This document shows positions 28,049 to 36,562 of a DNA stretch of 56,976 nt, in pieces (within the stretch, counting starts at the first letter, position 1; each line of letters starts with the position of its first letter). The translations under genes were made by a program, and so were the position numbers. The stretch comes from Bacteroidota bacterium (GTDB lineage Bacteria > Bacteroidota > Bacteroidia > Flavobacteriales > Flavobacteriaceae). The stretch covers positions 1-56,976 of the forward strand of contig JAJRQR010000191.1 in the NCBI GenBank assembly GCA_024280145.1. The letters are read 5' to 3'. Below the pieces are notes generated by a model. The model ran no database searches, was not told the DNA's origin, and worked only from the letters and a program-made list of their open reading frames with translations.

Positions 28049-29320
28049 CTAATCTTTAGGAGTATATTTTAACTCAACAAGCTCAATTTTGGTTTCTGAA
28101 ACTTCTAAAACATTAAAGGTATAATCTTGAATTTCTATGACCTCATCTTTATCAGGAATATCCTCTGTAAAGCTAACAATCATCCCTCCTAATGTTTCAT
28201 AATTTTCATTTTCAGGAAGGCTTAGTTTGTAGGTTTCATTTAAATAATCCACATCTAACCGAGTTGAAAATATATAATGATTTTTACCAACCACAGTTTC
28301 CGAAAGAATCAGCGTATCATGTTCGTCTTCAATTTCTCCAAAAAGTTCTTCAACAATGTCTTCAACAGTTAAGATTCCAGAGGTTCCTCCGTATTCATCT
28401 ATAACAACAGCAATACTTTTTCTTTTTTTTGTAAGCATTTTAAGCACCTCTTTTATCAGCATTGTTTCTGGAACAAAAATTACTGGAATTAAAATACTTT
28501 TTATTAAAATAGGTTTTTTAAACAATTCGAAGGAGTGAACATACCCCAAAATATCATCAATATTTTCTTTATAAACCAATATTTTCGAAAGTCCCGTTTT
28601 CGTGAAAAGTTCACCGAGTTCCTTAGGAGAAGTATCAATAGACACAGCAACAACCTCTGTTCTTGGGATTATGACTTCTCTAGATTTTACTTCTGAAAAA
28701 TCCAATGCATTCTGAAAAATCTGTATTTCACTATCCACATGGTCTTCCGTTTTTACAATCTCCATTTGCTCCGAAATATAGTTTCCTAATTCAACCTTAC
28801 TGAAGCTTAATTGAACGGTATCTCCTTCCGTTTTAAAAATTATTTTTAAAACTTTATCTGAAATCCAAATTACAAATTCTGAAACAACAGAAAACAATAA
28901 ATAGAAAAAGTAAGCTGGTAACGCGAAGAATTTTACCAATTTATTAGCATAAATTTGAAAAAATACTTTTGGCAAAAACTCGGCTGTTAGTAAAATAACA
29001 AGTGTTGAAATAATAGTTTGAATTAATAACGCTAAAAAACCATTCGGTTCAAAATAGTGAAGATCATCAATGTATTTCATCAACAAATCACCCATGAAAA
29101 AACCATAAACAACCAATGCGACATTGTTTCCAATAAGCATAGTTGCTATGAATTTTGAGGGTCTTATTGTTATTCGTTGAAGTATTTTTGAAAGAAATCC
29201 TGCTTGTTTTTTTTCAATAGCAATATGAACTTTATTTGAAGAAACATAAGCTATTTCCATTCCTGAAAAAAAAGCAGAGAGTACTAACATACTCAATATC
29301 ATAATGACATTATAGTCCAT
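28049..29320 (-). CDS. CNNM/CBS-domain membrane protein (hemolysin C / CorC family)
   Basis: The 423-residue protein has an N-terminal CNNM (DUF21) domain with about four helices (1-170, including SAFFSGMEIAYVSSN). A CBS pair follows (about 200-325, with VIPRTEVVAVSID and KRKSIAVVIDEYGGTSGI), then a C-terminal CorC_HlyC domain (about 340-420, with NYETLGGMIV). Relatives are implicated in divalent cation (Mg/Co) efflux, and the hemolysin label is historical. It carries its own promoter-like element at 29342-29373. Confidence 0.9.
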   Translation of the reverse strand: MDYNVIMILSMLVLSAFFSGMEIAYVSSNKVHIAIEKKQAGFLSKILQRITIRPSKFIATMLIGNNVALVVYGFFMGDLLMKYIDDLHYFEPNGFLALLIQTIISTLVILLTAEFLPKVFFQIYANKLVKFFALPAYFFYLLFSVVSEFVIWISDKVLKIIFKTEGDTVQLSFSKVELGNYISEQMEIVKTEDHVDSEIQIFQNALDFSEVKSREVIIPRTEVVAVSIDTSPKELGELFTKTGLSKILVYKENIDDILGYVHSFELFKKPILIKSILIPVIFVPETMLIKEVLKMLTKKRKSIAVVIDEYGGTSGILTVEDIVEELFGEIEDEHDTLILSETVVGKNHYIFSTRLDVDYLNETYKLSLPENENYETLGGMIVSFTEDIPDKDEVIEIQDYTFNVLEVSETKIELVELKYTPKD

Positions 29321-29341
29321 AGTTTTTAAATAGTAGCATTA

Positions 29342-29373
29342 CAAAAATAACATAATTATTTTCTGTAAGGCAA
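29342..29373 (-). promoter_or_regulatory. promoter of the CNNM/CBS gene
   Basis: On the minus strand a TTG (29371-29373), a 21-base spacer and TATTTTTG (29342-29349) match the -33/-7 layout of Bacteroidetes promoters. The -7 box ends 21 bases before the start codon at 29320. Confidence 0.5.
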
Positions 29374-29397
29374 ATTGAAAGTAATCTTCATAAAAAA

Positions 29398-29601
29398 CTA
29401 TTCTTCTTTTTTATCAGCTTCCATTTTTTTTCTGAAATTACGCTTAAAATAAAACATAAACACGGCAACAACTGAAAAGAAAATAAATAAATAAGCTCTG
29501 TTTCTATCATCAACTACCCAAGCGGTATATGCTACATATAATGAAAATACAGCCATAACAATATAAAGGTATTCAAAAAGTCGATAAATTTTAGTTCCCA
29601 T
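29398..29601 (-). CDS. small two-helix membrane protein downstream of lptC
   Basis: The 67-residue protein has two transmembrane helices (about 11-30 and 36-53) and a strongly charged C-terminus (RKKMEADKKEE). It overlaps the lptC 3' end by 11 bases, so it is translated from the same transcript. The family is not recognised. Its position suggests an accessory envelope role, but that is context only. Confidence 0.78.
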   Translation of the reverse strand: MGTKIYRLFEYLYIVMAVFSLYVAYTAWVVDDRNRAYLFIFFSVVAVFMFYFKRNFRKKMEADKKEE

Positions 29602-30163
29602 TTGTTGTTTCTTTTTTGTCTATTAATTGAATTCCACTATTTTTTCTAGAAAGAAAAGTAGTAAAATCTTGACTTGAATTGAATCCTTCCCCATCATTAA
29701 ATGACCCGTCAGGAAAAGTAATTTTATAAGGTTGGTCTGTAAATACCCATTCATTTTTCTGATCCCAATATAACTGATTTGCATCTACCACAAGACTATC
29801 TGCTGTTATTATCTTAACATTTCCACGTAAGTCTACCAAACTAGTATTTTCATATTTTACAGCATAATCAGATATTACAGTGCTCATTTTTTCATCTTCC
29901 CAAAAATACAATGTCATTCCTTCTGGAAATTCATTGTAAGGAAACTTATAATTTGAATAATCATACATTAATGGTGCTAATAAATTCACAGTTACTTTTC
30001 CAGAATCGGTAAATTTAGTGTTCATTTCTTTTACAACTCCTAAAGGTTCCTCGTCTTTAAGATTCATTTTCTGAACTTTTTTATAAGTACCCTCACAAGA
30101 AAAAAGCGTGATGACAATTAATATTGACATCACGCTTTTAATTTTATGTATGAATATAAACAT
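29591..30163 (-). CDS. lptC: LPS export ABC transporter periplasmic protein LptC
   Basis: LptC receives LPS from LptB2FG and passes it to the LptA bridge. The 190-residue protein has an N-terminal hydrophobic segment ending in a lipobox-like LFSC, then the beta-jellyroll typical of LptC/LptA (strands around VKYENTSLVDLRGNVKIITA and VVDANQLYWDQKNEW). The C-terminal part (YKITFPDGSFNDGEGFNSS) matches the Bacteroidetes form. An internal ATG at 30130 would give a shorter signal peptide and is equally acceptable. It lies 19 bases after the TPR gene. Confidence 0.85.
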   Translation of the reverse strand: MFIFIHKIKSVMSILIVITLFSCEGTYKKVQKMNLKDEEPLGVVKEMNTKFTDSGKVTVNLLAPLMYDYSNYKFPYNEFPEGMTLYFWEDEKMSTVISDYAVKYENTSLVDLRGNVKIITADSLVVDANQLYWDQKNEWVFTDQPYKITFPDGSFNDGEGFNSSQDFTTFLSRKNSGIQLIDKKETTNGN

Positions 30164-30182
30164 ATTGTTACATTCTTAATTT

Positions 30183-31547
30183 CTATAAGCTAGGAACTTT
30201 TACACTACCACCTATCCAACAATTAAAACTAACTGTTTTTCCAGCCATACCGTCTGAAAAAATATCACTTTTACTAGGTGCTCTTTGTCTGTAACTACTT
30301 GCCGCTGATCTTGCTTCTTTAGCAATAGAAGCATCTACACGAGCAGCTCTATCCGCCATATTAGCCGCTAACCAATTAACAGCTCTTTTTTCAAATACAG
30401 TCGCTCCACAACTGTTTGAACTTTTTGAATACATTTGAGCTATTCTCAAATAACATCTCCCGTAAGATGGGTTAAATTTTAATGCTTTATTGTAATATGA
30501 TCTTGCTGAGCCATAACTTCCTTGTTTTCTTTTTAATTCAGCAATTCTAAAATACAGTCTAGCCTTTTTAAAATGATCTTCTTGCATATTACAAGACTCT
30601 TCCAGATACGTTATGGATTTAGATATATTTCCTTTGTTTTTTTCTAATTGACTTAAATAAAGTTTAGATTCTGATGTAGGATCTAAGTTATCTAATTGTT
30701 TAACTAATTCTATAAACAATGGATCTTCTGTACATTCTTTAGCAGATAATCTACTTGCTGCTTTTTTAACCCATTTTATATCATGTTTTTTAGCTTCAAA
30801 GTCTTTCGTATATAAAGGTATTAAATTCTCACAATCTGCAAGTTTTCCTAATTTTCCTTCCAAACTTGCTTTAACTTTACCATAAGCTGTCAAGTTTTTT
30901 TCATAACTTTTTAAATGACTAGCATCTTTAGATGAAAGCTTTACTCCAGATTCTTGCTTTTCAATCAAAGCAGTTGCCTTAGTAGCTAAATATATTTTTT
31001 CGTTTTCAATTTTAAGATAAACGATTTCGTAAAGATCAAAAATATCTTCAATTGGTTTTTCACCAGTTTCATATAAACCTACTGCTAAAGAAAAATAAGT
31101 ATATAAACTTTTTGGGCTTGTGAAAGACTTCGCATCTTCTTTATAAGCATTATCAAAAGCTAAAAATTGTTGCATTTTCGTGCCAATTTTATTATCATAC
31201 TTAACTTGAGCAATTGAGGCCAATGTTCTTCCTTTTTTGGTTTTTGAAGGAAAATAAGCCATTCTATCCTCGTAAGATTTTATTAAATCTTCTATTTTAG
31301 ACTTATCTCCTTGTTTAACAAAATAGGTAAACATTTTTGCTCCATATTGGTAAGTTGCTAGGCTAAATTTTGGGCACTCTGTAGTCACTTTTTCGTAATT
31401 TGGTAATGCTGCCTCATAATTTTTCGCCTTGGCTGGCTCAACAAACAGAGACAAAGTTTCATAACAATCGTTAGGTACTTGCGCTGCCATTTTATTTCCA
31501 AATCCAAGAACTAGCACTGTTACTAGTAAAGTCAATTTCAATTTCAT
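30183..31547 (-). CDS. secreted tetratricopeptide-repeat protein
   Basis: The 454-residue protein has a signal peptide (KLTLLVTVLVLGFGNKMAAQ). Alpha-helical repeats run through most of the length. The clearest TPR unit lies at about 325-365, with AELKRKQGSYGSARSYYNKALKFNPSYG broken into the classic helix pair. The C-terminus (about 370-454) is rich in Ala/Arg/Ser. It is probably periplasmic and a scaffold for envelope assembly. It sits between an outer-membrane protein gene and lptC. No enzyme motif is visible. Confidence 0.82.
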   Translation of the reverse strand: MKLKLTLLVTVLVLGFGNKMAAQVPNDCYETLSLFVEPAKAKNYEAALPNYEKVTTECPKFSLATYQYGAKMFTYFVKQGDKSKIEDLIKSYEDRMAYFPSKTKKGRTLASIAQVKYDNKIGTKMQQFLAFDNAYKEDAKSFTSPKSLYTYFSLAVGLYETGEKPIEDIFDLYEIVYLKIENEKIYLATKATALIEKQESGVKLSSKDASHLKSYEKNLTAYGKVKASLEGKLGKLADCENLIPLYTKDFEAKKHDIKWVKKAASRLSAKECTEDPLFIELVKQLDNLDPTSESKLYLSQLEKNKGNISKSITYLEESCNMQEDHFKKARLYFRIAELKRKQGSYGSARSYYNKALKFNPSYGRCYLRIAQMYSKSSNSCGATVFEKRAVNWLAANMADRAARVDASIAKEARSAASSYRQRAPSKSDIFSDGMAGKTVSFNCWIGGSVKVPSL

Positions 31548-31565
31548 CTTCTTAATTTTTGTTTA

Positions 31566-32807
31566 TTAATCTATATATCTTTTTTCAAACCACCTATCAT
31601 TTAAAGAAAGGCTGATAAATGTATTAAAAAAGTTTTCTTTTACCAACCCTTTTGCGGTAGTTCCTCTTGATCCAAGTTCAAACCCTACATTTATATTAGA
31701 GAATAATTTCCCTATAGGTAATCCTACACCAAAAGATATGCCATACTCATTAATATCTTCTCCTTTTACATTGACACCATTTCCTTCATACCTAAAACCT
31801 GCTCTATAAACAACTCTTTCCCAATAACTTGTAAACGAATTGTATCTAGGAATAAAAAAGCCTCCTATTCGATATTTATGAGCATCAATAAATTGTACAG
31901 TTCCAAAATTTAATTCGGGATCATTAAAATTACTATTTTTAAAATTAGTGTATTGTGCACCAATAAACCAACGCTTTGGACTTCCTATTCCTGCACCTAC
32001 AGTAATTTGAGAAGGAAAAGTGATTTCTACATTTTCTAAATTTTCTTCACGTATATCTACAGGAATAATTGCTCCACTTGGGGAAATCAATATACTCGCT
32101 ATTTCTCTATATCCTTTTATCGTAAATTTTGTAGCTGGAGAATAATTTGTAGAAGCTGTTAGTTCTAAACCTTCAGAAACCATTGTTTTATATTCTGCCC
32201 CAAAAGTAAAATTAAAACCTAATAAATCTGTTTTTACAAATTCTCTTGTTCCAAATTGAATATCATCTTGAGAAATTAAGGTCTTTCTTTCTATATTTCC
32301 AAAATTATAATTTGCTTCAACTCCCAAGTTAAATTTCGGAGTAACCTTATAAGCAAATGATAAAAACACTTTATTTAATCCTCCTGTTCCCGTATATTGA
32401 GTTATAGATGAATCTGTTTCAGACTCTAACTTATAACCAACAGCTGTAAGAGGCAATACTCCAAAACTCGCACTAAATTTTCCCATAGGAATTCCAATTG
32501 CAAGGTAATCTAATGTTGTTGCAGTAGCATTTTGAGATTCGGCTTCAGTTTGTTGATTTACATACTTATAACTTCCTGCCGCAGTGAAATTAACAAGTCT
32601 TAAATTTGCAAGCCCTGCAGGATTCTGCAAATTTAAATGGATGCTGTCAGAAAAAATACTCATCCCTCCCATTGCTCTATTCTCAGCAGTTCCTTTAAAC
32701 TTTAATTCACCAGCTCCAAAGAAAGAATAGGGTGACGTTGTTCCGTTTTGAGCTATTGATAAGCCTGTAAAAAGTATTATTACTGCAAAAACTATTCGCT
32801 TCAACAT
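31566..32807 (-). CDS. outer-membrane beta-barrel protein (PorV/FadL-like)
   Basis: The 413-residue protein has a signal peptide (about 1-19, FTGLSIAQ) and alternating amphipathic strands to a C-terminal region ending KRYID. The N-terminal NGTTSPYSFFGAGELKFKG and the phrase NRAMGGMSIFSDSIHLNLQN resemble FadL- or PorV-like barrels of Bacteroidetes. The gene overlaps coaX by 7 bases. The cargo is not readable. Confidence 0.8.
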   Translation of the reverse strand: MLKRIVFAVIILFTGLSIAQNGTTSPYSFFGAGELKFKGTAENRAMGGMSIFSDSIHLNLQNPAGLANLRLVNFTAAGSYKYVNQQTEAESQNATATTLDYLAIGIPMGKFSASFGVLPLTAVGYKLESETDSSITQYTGTGGLNKVFLSFAYKVTPKFNLGVEANYNFGNIERKTLISQDDIQFGTREFVKTDLLGFNFTFGAEYKTMVSEGLELTASTNYSPATKFTIKGYREIASILISPSGAIIPVDIREENLENVEITFPSQITVGAGIGSPKRWFIGAQYTNFKNSNFNDPELNFGTVQFIDAHKYRIGGFFIPRYNSFTSYWERVVYRAGFRYEGNGVNVKGEDINEYGISFGVGLPIGKLFSNINVGFELGSRGTTAKGLVKENFFNTFISLSLNDRWFEKRYID

Positions 32808-33535
32808 TTATTCGTATTAATTTCTATTAAGTGATTTAATCCTTCTAATAAAAAATTAGAGTTCGCAAAGATGTCATTTTTTAAGCTATCTACCAAGTAA
32901 TGAGCTCCTCCTCCTGTTAAAATTATTGTTAATTCTTTATATTTTTCTTTATACGATGATATATACCCATCAATCTCCAGCACAATACCCTGTATTACAC
33001 CAATATGTATCGAAGATTCTGTTGAATTTCCAATTAATTCTGAAGGTGTTTTTGGAGCTAATAATGGTAATTTATCAGTAAAACTATGTAACGATTTATA
33101 CCGTAAATCTATTCCAGGTGAAATAGCTCCTCCTAAATAATCGTTTTCCGAAGACAAAAAGTCGTAAGTAATACAACTTCCAACATCAATTATTAATACA
33201 TTTTTATTTGGAAACTGAAACGACGCTGAAGCAACTAAAGCAATTCGATCTACTCCTAATGTTTCGGGAGTTGCGTATTTATTTATAAAAGGAATCTTGG
33301 ATTTATGTGTCAATACATATAAATTGAACTTCTTTTTAATTTCTGAAAGTTCTTCTTCTGAAAAATTTCCAACCGAAGAAACTATCGCATCTTTTATTGA
33401 AGTAAAACTCTTAGACATTTCTTCTAAAACGCTAATGAATTCCTTTTTAAAAGCAACTTTTTTTGCAACTATCTCATTTTCATCAAATACAGCTAATTTA
33501 ATGAGTGTGTTTCCTACATCGATAATTAAGTTCAT
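32801..33535 (-). CDS. coaX: type III pantothenate kinase
   Basis: CoaX catalyses the first step of coenzyme A synthesis and belongs to the ASKHA fold. The 244-residue product shows the phosphate-1 motif IIDVGNTLIKLAVFDENE (about 4-21), the substrate motif GVDRIALVASA (about 98-108), the second phosphate motif IIDVGSCITYDFL (about 117-129) and a C-terminal LTGGGAHYL (about 205-213). It is the first gene of a minus-strand unit reaching at least to the small membrane protein at 29398. Confidence 0.94.
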   Translation of the reverse strand: MNLIIDVGNTLIKLAVFDENEIVAKKVAFKKEFISVLEEMSKSFTSIKDAIVSSVGNFSEEELSEIKKKFNLYVLTHKSKIPFINKYATPETLGVDRIALVASASFQFPNKNVLIIDVGSCITYDFLSSENDYLGGAISPGIDLRYKSLHSFTDKLPLLAPKTPSELIGNSTESSIHIGVIQGIVLEIDGYISSYKEKYKELTIILTGGGAHYLVDSLKNDIFANSNFLLEGLNHLIEINTNKC

Positions 33536-33552
33536 AGGTTATTATAAGATTC

Positions 33553-33560
33553 CAAAAATA
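33553..33560 (-). promoter_or_regulatory. -7 box of the coaX operon
   Basis: On the minus strand TATTTTTG matches TAnnTTTG, ending 18 bases before the coaX ATG. No distinct -33 is seen. Confidence 0.45.
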
Positions 33561-33633
33561 CAAATTGAAATCATAGTATTTTGTTAACTGAATAATAAAT
33601 CCTTCTTAATGGAAATATTTTTAATTATTTGTT

Positions 33634-33662
33634 TTGTACAAAGCAAAATTGGTTTATATTTG
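33634..33662 (+). promoter_or_regulatory. tRNA-Phe promoter
   Basis: TTG (within GTTTTG, 33634-33636), an 18-base spacer and TATATTTG (33655-33662) form a near-consensus Bacteroidetes promoter. The -7 box ends 17 bases before the mature tRNA 5' end. Confidence 0.75.
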
Positions 33663-33678
33663 CCCTCGCTTAAAAGCA

Positions 33679-33751
33679 GGTGCCTTAGCTCAGTTGGTAG
33701 AGCAATGGACTGAAAATCCATGTGTCCCTAGTTCGATTCTTGGAGGCACCA
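33679..33751 (+). tRNA. tRNA-Phe (anticodon GAA)
   Basis: The acceptor stem is GGTGCCT paired with AGGCACC, with discriminator A. The D arm is GCTC..GAGC, the anticodon stem ATGGA/TCCAT encloses loop CTGAAAA (anticodon GAA), the variable loop is GTGTC and the T loop TTCGATT. The T stem has one T/T mismatch at the third pair. The 3' CCA is not encoded: the base after the discriminator is C, then A-rich DNA. Length is 73 nt. A terminator follows directly. Confidence 0.97.
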
Positions 33752-33752
33752 C

Positions 33753-33785
33753 AAAAAAAACCGAAACATGTGTTTCGGTTTTTTT
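33753..33785. terminator. bidirectional intrinsic terminator between tRNA-Phe and the M61 peptidase
   Basis: A perfect hairpin with arms CCGAAACA and TGTTTCGG around a TG centre is flanked by eight A on the left and seven T on the right. It therefore reads as a U-tract terminator on both strands, serving the tRNA (+) and the M61 gene (-), whose stop is at 33803. Confidence 0.9.
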
Positions 33786-33802
33786 GTTTTACTATATTTC
33801 CT

Positions 33803-35710
33803 TTAACCCTTCATCCAAGAGCTTCTAACTTCTAATTTATCAGCGGTTGCTTCTTTATCCTCCTTTAATTCTTTTCCTGTGGTGTAAGATTGTGTTAACT
33901 CTGTTTTTATAATCACTTCTTCACCTGCTCTTAACAATTTTACTTCTACTTCTGAACCTGGTTCCCACATATACACCTCGGTAAATATTTGCTCGGCTGT
34001 TTCCATAGTAACAGGTGTTCCGTTGATTTCTGCAATCACATCTCCTGGTAATGCTCCTTGTTCTGCCCAGAAACTATTATCTAAAACCAAATCGGTAAAA
34101 GTGATGGTTCCATTTGCATTTGGCTGTAAAATTAACACTCCATTATTCATAATATAATTAGTTTCAACCTTTCCTTCAGAATATTTTAAACCAACCTTTT
34201 CAAAATAATATTCATAATTAATTGGCGTGTTTCCTATTACATGATTGTCGAAAAACTCACCAATTGATGGGTAAGTCATTTTTACGATTTCATCAAATAA
34301 TTTGTCATCTTCAAATGGAAGATTTTTACCATATTTCAAAGACAATTCTTTCATTAAAGATAAAATCCCTCGTTGTCCGTGGCTTTCTTTTCGCATGATT
34401 ATATCCAAGCACATTCCTATTAATGCGCCTTTTTCATAAACATTCGCGTAATTTTCTTGATACGGACTTGCAATTACATTTTCACTCATTTCCGTAAAAC
34501 TCATCGTATCGTCATACATAGATGCATTCTGAATTTTACTCATTATTTTAGTGTAAAATTCCTCTTCGGAAACCAAACCTTGATGTATTTGAAAATGAGT
34601 TGCAAAATATTCGGTAATCCCTTCGTACAACCATAGATGTTTAGAAAATGTAGGTTCGTAATAATCGAAATAATGTACGTCTTCTGAATGAATGCTCAAT
34701 GGAGTTACAATATGAAAAAACTCATGCGAAACAATGTCTATCATACTAGATTCTAAAGCCTCAATAGGCATTCCTTCTGGCATTACAACCACTGTAGAAG
34801 TATGATGTTCTAAGGCTCCAAAACCGCTTGGCGAAGTTTCATTCATTTCAGACAAATACAAAAACACATCGTAACGTGCTGTGGAATTTATATCGCCTAA
34901 ATATGCTTTTTGAGCTTCCATCATTTTGTAAATTGTTTCTGTAAAATCGTTTGTTTTATAGACTTTATTTGGTGAATACACACTCAAAACTACTTTTATA
35001 TCTCCCACTTGAAACTCTTCCGTTTCAAAATCGCCATACATAATTGGGTTGTCTGTAATGTCAAAATACCTTGGTGCGTAGTAATTTCTTGTAGCCGTTA
35101 AACTATCTTTAGAAAATTCCTCACCTACTTGCTGCAATGCTGAAGCTCTATTAAATTTACTTTCTGAAACAATTTTCAACTGATATTGATTGTTCTGAAA
35201 TCCTTCAAAATAGCCAATAAATCCGTGGAGGTTTAACAAAAAATCATCTTTCTCTATATTGGTTCCGGAAGGCGAAAAAGGAGTTGCAATTCCTTCGGTA
35301 TTTTCTACGTCAAAAGTGTCGTTTACCAAATAGGTGATTTTTCTAAGTTTTGAAGCATTTAGAATTAGCCATGAATTTTCGTCTGTATGGGCAAATTTCA
35401 TTTCATTTCCTTTTTTATCTAGGGCTTTAAAATCTTCAATAAAATTCCCAAAATCACTCACCGCATAAGTTCCAGGAATCACTTTTGGCAATCTGTAAAT
35501 TACGGTGTCTTGTTTGAATTTTTCAGGAATTATAGTCACTGGAATCTTATCATCAGTAACTTTTGTTAAATCTAAGGACGCTTTAATAGTACCAACTTTA
35601 GATTCGACGGCTTCAATTTTTGTGCTTTTTGGAAGGTCTGTATTTTTTTGTGCAGAAAGGTTAGTTACTAATAAGAATGCAACAAGTAGTGTAGAAATTA
35701 TGTTCTTCAT
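33803..35710 (-). CDS. M61 family glycyl aminopeptidase-like metallopeptidase with PDZ domain
   Basis: The 635-residue secreted enzyme has a signal peptide (about 1-20, FLLVTNLSAQ), an N-terminal beta domain (about 25-200) and a thermolysin-like catalytic domain. The zinc motif is VSHEFFHIVTPLS (HExxH, about 318-330), with the third ligand in LYEGITEYFATHF (about 358-370). The exopeptidase-type GALEHHTSTVVVMPEG precedes it, as in M61. A C-terminal PDZ domain (about 520-610) holds LPGDVIAEINGTPV. It probably degrades peptides in the periplasm. Confidence 0.91.
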   Translation of the reverse strand: MKNIISTLLVAFLLVTNLSAQKNTDLPKSTKIEAVESKVGTIKASLDLTKVTDDKIPVTIIPEKFKQDTVIYRLPKVIPGTYAVSDFGNFIEDFKALDKKGNEMKFAHTDENSWLILNASKLRKITYLVNDTFDVENTEGIATPFSPSGTNIEKDDFLLNLHGFIGYFEGFQNNQYQLKIVSESKFNRASALQQVGEEFSKDSLTATRNYYAPRYFDITDNPIMYGDFETEEFQVGDIKVVLSVYSPNKVYKTNDFTETIYKMMEAQKAYLGDINSTARYDVFLYLSEMNETSPSGFGALEHHTSTVVVMPEGMPIEALESSMIDIVSHEFFHIVTPLSIHSEDVHYFDYYEPTFSKHLWLYEGITEYFATHFQIHQGLVSEEEFYTKIMSKIQNASMYDDTMSFTEMSENVIASPYQENYANVYEKGALIGMCLDIIMRKESHGQRGILSLMKELSLKYGKNLPFEDDKLFDEIVKMTYPSIGEFFDNHVIGNTPINYEYYFEKVGLKYSEGKVETNYIMNNGVLILQPNANGTITFTDLVLDNSFWAEQGALPGDVIAEINGTPVTMETAEQIFTEVYMWEPGSEVEVKLLRAGEEVIIKTELTQSYTTGKELKEDKEATADKLEVRSSWMKG

Positions 35711-35810
35711 TTTTTTGGAAATTTTATTCAGTATTTAGTCTGCCAATTTCCGATTATGTTCCGTTTTTAACACTTAATAAAAAGTTAATTTTAACAGGTG
35801 TTAAACTAAA

Positions 35811-35839
35811 AAAGAGGATGACTTATCGCCACCCTCTTT
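35811..35839 (-). terminator. intrinsic terminator after the HmuY/TonB unit
   Basis: On the minus strand, arms AAAGAGG and CCTCTTT with a 15-base loop run into a T-tract. It lies 73 bases beyond the stop of the HmuY gene at 35912. Confidence 0.6.
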
Positions 35840-35911
35840 CGGATTCTCTTTTCTTTTTCATATTAAAAGGGAACCATTTTACTGCATTTTATTTATTTAC
35901 TATTCATTTTA

Positions 35912-36538
35912 TTAAAATGATGTATCTCCTTCGTTTGGCTGATACACATAATTAAAAGTGTAATACTTATCAAAATTCTCAAAAGCATCTGGATTTGCTG
36001 GGGCATCTTTGTAATAACTTAGAATTTCCATTTTTGCATATTTGCCATCGTGGGTTTTAAATACTAATATTGTACCTGCAATTGGAGTAATTAAATGTGT
36101 TGGCGATCCCGCATAAATATACCATCCTGTTCCGCTTCCTGTAGGGATTGCTTGTGAATTTACAGTATCTTCTTTTAACCTTGAAGCATCCACCGATATT
36201 ACACTTCCCATAGTTCCGTTGGCGATATAAGCAGATCCATTACCTGTTCTGTTGGGCTCATCGTCTATTCCTGTTTTCTCTCCTCCATTAATTAATATAA
36301 TGGTTCCTCTTAATGCAATATCCCAATCGGTATCACTTGTTGTTGTTTGTCCAGTCTCGAAATTAAATTTTACAAACTCTCCAAAAACTGGCTGTCCTTG
36401 CTCGCCTTCTTGTGGTGCATGTAAATTCTGAACCAAGTTTGATTCTACAGGTAATGTTTCTGTAATATCATCATCGTTACTGCAAGATGCAAACCCGAGA
36501 AAAAGCACTATTAATCCTAAAAGTTTAATTGTTTTCAT
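35912..36538 (-). CDS. HmuY-family heme-binding lipoprotein
   Basis: The 208-residue lipoprotein has a signal peptide with lipobox FASC (Cys about 19), followed by an acidic NDDDITET stretch typical of surface-exposed lipoproteins in Bacteroidetes. The HmuY fold is suggested by DTDWDIALRGT (about 80-90) and TILVFKTHDGKYAKMEILSY (about 156-175), the signature segment of the family. Relatives of HmuY capture heme at the surface and pass it to a TonB receptor. The receptor is encoded 24 bases upstream, on the same strand. Heme ligands cannot be assigned confidently here. Confidence 0.85.
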   Translation of the reverse strand: MKTIKLLGLIVLFLGFASCSNDDDITETLPVESNLVQNLHAPQEGEQGQPVFGEFVKFNFETGQTTTSDTDWDIALRGTIILINGGEKTGIDDEPNRTGNGSAYIANGTMGSVISVDASRLKEDTVNSQAIPTGSGTGWYIYAGSPTHLITPIAGTILVFKTHDGKYAKMEILSYYKDAPANPDAFENFDKYYTFNYVYQPNEGDTSF

Positions 36539-36562
36539 TGTTATTATTATTTATTGTTATTA

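Noticed and set aside
33634-33828. Open frame running through tRNA-Phe
   Set aside because: It overlaps the tRNA and its terminator and has no protein-like features.
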